Assembly: GCF_000321225.1 (NCBI RefSeq)
Contig: NW_004450380.1
Span: 1,259,108-1,323,107 of the forward strand
DNA from: Odobenus rosmarus divergens
Taxonomy: Eukaryota > Chordata > Mammalia > Carnivora > Odobenidae
Direction of reading: 5' to 3'
Length of the DNA: 64,000 bases
Shown here piece after piece: positions 60,126 through 64,000 of the stretch. A program made the translations under genes and the position numbers. Under the pieces are notes generated by a model. That model was not told where the DNA came from and searched no databases. It saw only the letters and a program-made list of their open reading frames with translations. Positions within the stretch are counted from its first letter, which is position 1; each line of letters begins with the position of its first letter.

Positions 60126-60534
60126 GGTCCAGACCCTGCAGAGATTGAGAACACTCATGCTTTTAACTGTGAGATCTCAGTGTTGAGCATATCCTCAGTA
60201 TCTCAGTGTCTCTTATCTCTGGAAGCAGGAAAACCAGAGTCGGATATTAGGTGGTAATTTCAGGCCAGCAGTGCCTTCCCCTGCCTGAGCAACATGGTAG
60301 AAAGAGTGTGTGGTGATCCAGCTGTCGTCAGCCTCCTCCAAAGGGGTCGATGGGAGGAGGCCTGCTTCTTTCTGCAAGCATCATGCAGGGGGCAGAAAGG
60401 AAAGCATTTATGACTTCCTGAATGGGGTCCACCTGGTCTCTGTCCGCTTGCACTCCAAATGACGCTTGGTGGCCACACTTGTCCCACAGGTCCCACATGC
60501 CCTGGGAGAGGCAGCACAGCAGAGAGAAAGGGAC
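60126..60534. other. Unique spacer, nothing recognised
   Basis: No repeat or gene signature seen. Confidence 0.3.
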
Positions 60535-60765
60535 CGATGGGGACCCTGGAGACAAATAGTCCAGGATTTAAATCCTGGTTCTGCTGTTTCATGAGCAGCG
60601 TGGCTGTTGGCAAATTATTTAACCCCTTTATGCCTCAGTTTATTCTTCCACAAGATGAGGTTGGTCATGTTCACTTTCCAGAGTTCTTGTTAGCATAAGT
60701 AATGAAATAAGACCTGTGGAAATGTCTAGCACATGGAAGGCACTCAATAAATGTTAGCTTGGTGT
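60535..60765 (+). mobile_element. MIR SINE, plus strand
   Basis: 'ggatttaaatcctggttctg', 'ttggcaaattatttaacccc', 'tgcctcagtttattcttcca' and 'gcactcaataaatgttagct' cover most of MIR. Confidence 0.8.
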
Positions 60766-62239
60766 CCTGAAGCCAGACCAAATCCTTACCTAGTGAAGGT
60801 TGAAATTATGTTCGAGGTCTTGCATGGTGTCACAGTCAGTTCCTCAGCGGGGGACATGGAACACACAAAATTGAGTTAGCAGTTTGCCTTTGTGTGATGT
60901 AAATGGAGACCACTGAGCACCGTGTCAAGTCTAAGTCACTGAAATCCACACCAGTTTTATTGTTGAGGGTATAGATCCAGGTTTGGTGATGCAGGCATGT
61001 GATGAAGGGTGATGGAGAGCAGTGTTTACCCTGATGGCAACAAAGGAGTTAAGGCAATTAAACTAGATTTTACCCTCCAAAGTCCAACACTGTTTCTCCA
61101 AGTACAGTGAGTTACAGAGATAGCACATCATGTACCAATAATGAAAATAACTCTGTGAACAGCACAGAAGTAAGTAAGTTGGGGCTACTTCCACCCACAC
61201 AGAGATGAATTTTATCTGCGGAAGCCCAGTGGAATATAAATGAATTGCTGTATATGAGAAATAAGGAACAAAAGGCTGAGACTCTGGGATATATCTCAAG
61301 AAGAAACCTGCATACGATTTCCCCAGTCTCCCCAAAGTAAGATCATGGACTTCCTTCTTGCAGGGCTGTAGCTGGTTGTAATAAAATGTCATGCACAGTG
61401 TAAGTGAAAGCCTGCATTTGGAGGCACTTGGTCTCAAGAGCCCCTGGTTCTCATCACCAACTCTCTAGATGCTCTTCTATGTGCTCTTATTCAGGGCATG
61501 CCTCACTGGCAGCAGGTGTTTGTTCATTTTGATAAATGTCAGCTTCTTAACATTAACTTTGGAGAGGGAAGGGTGACAGACACCGTCCTGCCGTTGCTGA
61601 ACTGATGGCCCTTCCACAGTGTGTGTGGGAGGGCAGAAGCATATCCATGTTAGAGCCACATGGCTGGAGCTGGCCCTGCCTCCCCTCCCCTTGTCAATGT
61701 AAGGCAACTCAGCATCTGCAGACATGCTCCAGATGTCCTGCCATCATCTGACTGATGGAGACTCTGGGGAGCCCCAGCCTACCATGATATACAAGGAGAC
61801 AGGAAGCCTGAGGCTTCCAAGTGGTGCCCTAGGGGTTTCTGAAGTGCACTAATGCACTAATTGAATATCAGTGTTTTGCTGTCTGTCCTGGTGCTTCTGT
61901 CCCTGCCCATTCCTATTTTCTTAGTTTGCTTTCTGAAGGCTCACTTAATCAAATATGCCACTCAGTCCATTGATGCCAAGGCGCTGTCCAAGGTACCAAC
62001 CCTAGAGTTAGTTACGGCAAATGCTGTTTACTACCATAGGTTATGCTCCATTTCTGCCTCTGTGAAATCTCCTTCCTCTTTACATATATAAAGGGTAATT
62101 ATGGACAAAGAACAAAGGGACTAAGTAATGTTAATTGAGAGTTTTGAGATAAAAGGCGTTGAGGTGTAACTTTCCAAGTGGCTTTCTAATATTTAAAATT
62201 TTAAGGAAAGCATCAACTGAGGTGTGTCCAACTAAATCC
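60766..62239. other. Unique sequence, nothing recognised
   Basis: About 1.5 kb. A 124-codon minus-strand frame (61063-61437) has no recognisable domain and is not called. Confidence 0.35.
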
Positions 62240-62400
62240 TTCTCTATTGATCAATAATTATTGATTCATTAACTGCTGTGTCACAGCACTGTTATAAGTC
62301 CTGGGAAGGACTTAGAAAGGTTTAGACATTGTTCAAGCTTTCAGGAAGCTTACAATCAATCTAGTTAGGAAGATATAATAAATAATGTACACATCTGAAA
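62240..62400 (-). mobile_element. L2 LINE fragment, minus strand
   Basis: 'gtcacagcactgttataagt', 'cctgggaaggacttagaaag' and 'caggaagcttacaatcaatc' match the reverse of the L2 3' end. Confidence 0.55.
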
Positions 62401-62524
62401 TAGCCCAAGCAATATGCAATTAAACAGTAAAATTTTTAATGGTACAATTACATAAATGCTTTATTTTAAGCTCTTTAGACTTATACATGGCCTTGGTTAG
62501 CATAAACTCATATTTTTTCCTAAA

Positions 62525-62735
62525 ATTTTTAAAGATTTATTTATTTGAGAGAGAGCGAGAGCATACAAGTGCATGTTGTGGGGGTGGGCAGAGGGTGAGG
62601 GAGAGACAATCTTAAGCAGACTCTGCACTGAACATGGAGCCCGGTGTAGGGCTCAATCCTATGACTCTGAGATCACGACCTGAGCTGAAATCAGGAGTTG
62701 GACACTTAACCAACTGTGCCATCCAGGTGCCCCCC
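62525..62735 (-). mobile_element. Can-SINE (older type), minus strand
   Basis: Short T/A tail, (GA)n, 'aatcttaagcagactctgca'-type body, and the head at 62717-62733. Possible partial TSD 'cctaaaattttt' and 'cctaatttttt'. Confidence 0.88.
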
Positions 62736-62744
62736 TAATTTTTT

Positions 62745-62830
62745 GTTGTAGTAAATGCACATTTGATATTTACCATAAAATTTACCATTTTTATATGACA
62801 GTTCTGTGACACAGTGGTAAATTTTATACC
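62745..62830 (-). mobile_element. Old L1 (L1MB-like) 3' fragment, minus strand
   Basis: 'tagtaaatgcacatttgata' and 'ccataaaatttaccattttt' are the reverse of an old L1 3' UTR end. Confidence 0.45.
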
Positions 62831-63699
62831 ATGAACTCAACTGGATGGAAAAATTGAAAAAAGTGGAATAGAGAAGCCTGACGCTCTCAAAGGAGGTGTG
62901 ACTTGAGCTCTTGCTTAAAGAAGACGGCCAGCACTGGGACAGATAGCAAGGGAGAGTAAAGATGTGTCTGCGGCACACCAATGAGATTTACCTGAATCTC
63001 CACATCTAGGTTGGAATTTATGCAAAGTATTTACTCACTTTTTCTGGCTGCTTAAATAAGAAGCTCTACCATAATAATTCTGATAATTGTAGAGTTTTAG
63101 AACCAAACATCCTCTTTTAAACAAATTAAGAACTTGAGGGTCATTTTGCAATCTGGTTACAGCTTTTGTTTGAATACATTCAATATAAAAATTTCCCCAG
63201 AGGCTAAGTCTCAAAGAATAGCTCATTAAACATTGCTATTAATCAAAAATGGCTTCAATCTTTCTGTTTTTCTGTGTAATAAATGGCCTACTTCTATAAG
63301 GGTGACAGTTGCTATATCATCTGTTTGCAATTGGCATGGCTATTGCAAACTTATGATTTTTTTCAAAACTAAAATTTTCTATAGGGGTTGTCTTTCTAAC
63401 AACAAAGATGACTGGCTGAAGATGCTGCAACACTTCAAAGGATACACAGGTATCATGTATGTAGGAAAATGCAAAACAAAATGAACTAGAACAGAAATAA
63501 AAACAAATTCCATGAAACATAAGGAATGTCTGGTTGGAATTTATTATAAAGAGTCCCAGAGTAAAGCACAAACAAGGAGTCATGCACCTGGGTTCAGCCG
63601 AGGTTCTGGAACCTTGATCACCTTGTCAAAGAAACACTAGTGAGCTTCAATGTCCTTCTCTGAGCCAGCCGCTAGAGCAACAACACCTTCTTCTGATGA
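62831..63699. other. Unique AT-rich sequence, nothing recognised
   Basis: No repeat or gene signature seen. Confidence 0.3.
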
Positions 63700-64000
63700 G
63701 GGGGGAGGAGCAAGATGGCGGAGGAGTAGGAAACCTAAATTTCATCTGGTCCCAGGAATTCAGCTAGATAGGGATCAAACCATTCTGAACACCTATGAAC
63801 TCAACAGGAGGTCGAAGAAAAGAATAGCAGCAACTCTCTGAACAGAAAAGTGACCACTTTCTGGAAGGTCCCTTCTGATTTGTTTAGTGTATATTTTTCT
63901 GGGGTCGTTGTTACCCTGTTAGCATTTTGTTCTCTCATTCATCTATTCTCCTCTGGACAAAATGACAAGACGGAAAATATCACTTAAAAAAAAAAAAAAA
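63700..64000 (+). mobile_element. Young carnivore LINE-1, 5' end with shortened (splice-like) 5'UTR
   Basis: It begins with the canonical 'gggggaggagcaagatggcg' L1 start and keeps the first ~165 bases of the 5'UTR almost unchanged. At 63867/63868 the sequence jumps from '...ctttctggaag' to 'gtcccttctgatttg...', which I recall as the last part of the 5'UTR, just ahead of ORF1. From memory the full carnivore L1 5'UTR is well over 1 kb; here it is about 262 bp. The element runs off the window. Confidence 0.75.
63962..64000 (+). CDS. L1 ORF1 start (partial) or premature poly-A
   Basis: ATG at 63962 begins MTRRKISLKKKKK before the window ends. L1 ORF1 encodes the RNA-binding chaperone of the L1 particle, and carnivore ORF1 starts with a similar basic, lysine-rich stretch. 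The closing A17-type run may be the A-rich start of ORF1 with mutations, or a poly-A tail marking a very short insertion. The window edge hides which. Confidence 0.45.
   Translation, partial: MTRRKISLKKKKK

Overview
The window is mammalian nuclear DNA from a carnivoran, most likely an arctoid (bear, seal or mustelid-like) caniform. The evidence is 18 tRNA-derived carnivore SINEs (Can-SINEs) with the 'gcctgggtggctcag' head and an AATAAA-bearing A-rich tail, plus the 5' end of a young carnivore-type LINE-1 at the right edge. The SINE heads match neither the recent dog SINEC_Cf form nor the cat form as I remember them. There is no prokaryotic or viral gene content and no CRISPR array.

No protein-coding gene could be recognised. 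Every long open frame is either the shadow of a GC-rich tract (about 15.5-16.2 kb, 28.4-28.9 kb, 42.1-42.9 kb) or lies in a repeat. The window is best read as intergenic or long-intron sequence. Three CpG-rich islands (about 15.47-16.27, 28.06-28.75 and 42.1-42.8 kb) could be promoters of unannotated transcripts or alternative first exons. The first carries a strong G-quadruplex cluster and a short ATG-to-splice-donor candidate exon.

Layout. 0-15 kb: AT-rich, five SINEs, MIR and L2 relics, a MaLR LTR and old L1 ends. 15.5-16.3 kb: CpG island. 17-24 kb: SINE-dense, with MER5A and MER20 DNA-transposon relics and an old retroelement-like repeat split by a younger SINE. 24.6-24.8 kb: homeodomain/POU-rich, enhancer-like sequence. 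26-27.8 kb: MLT1 LTR, an inverted MIR pair and a SINE. 28-29.1 kb: CpG island followed by a Z-DNA-prone tract. 31-41 kb: mostly unique sequence, with MER5A, two SINEs and an MLT1 LTR. 42-43 kb: third CpG island. 44-53 kb: old L1 3' ends, MER5A, a second inverted MIR pair, a (TA)n tract, a 9-bp-periodic tract at 49.2-49.4 kb and one SINE. 53-64 kb: Z-DNA-prone tract, an L3/CR1 relic, L2 and MIR relics, three SINEs, and the young L1 start whose 5'UTR looks as if it had been spliced before insertion.

Repeat names come from remembered consensus features, not from a database search, so boundaries are approximate except where target-site duplications (TSDs) fix them.
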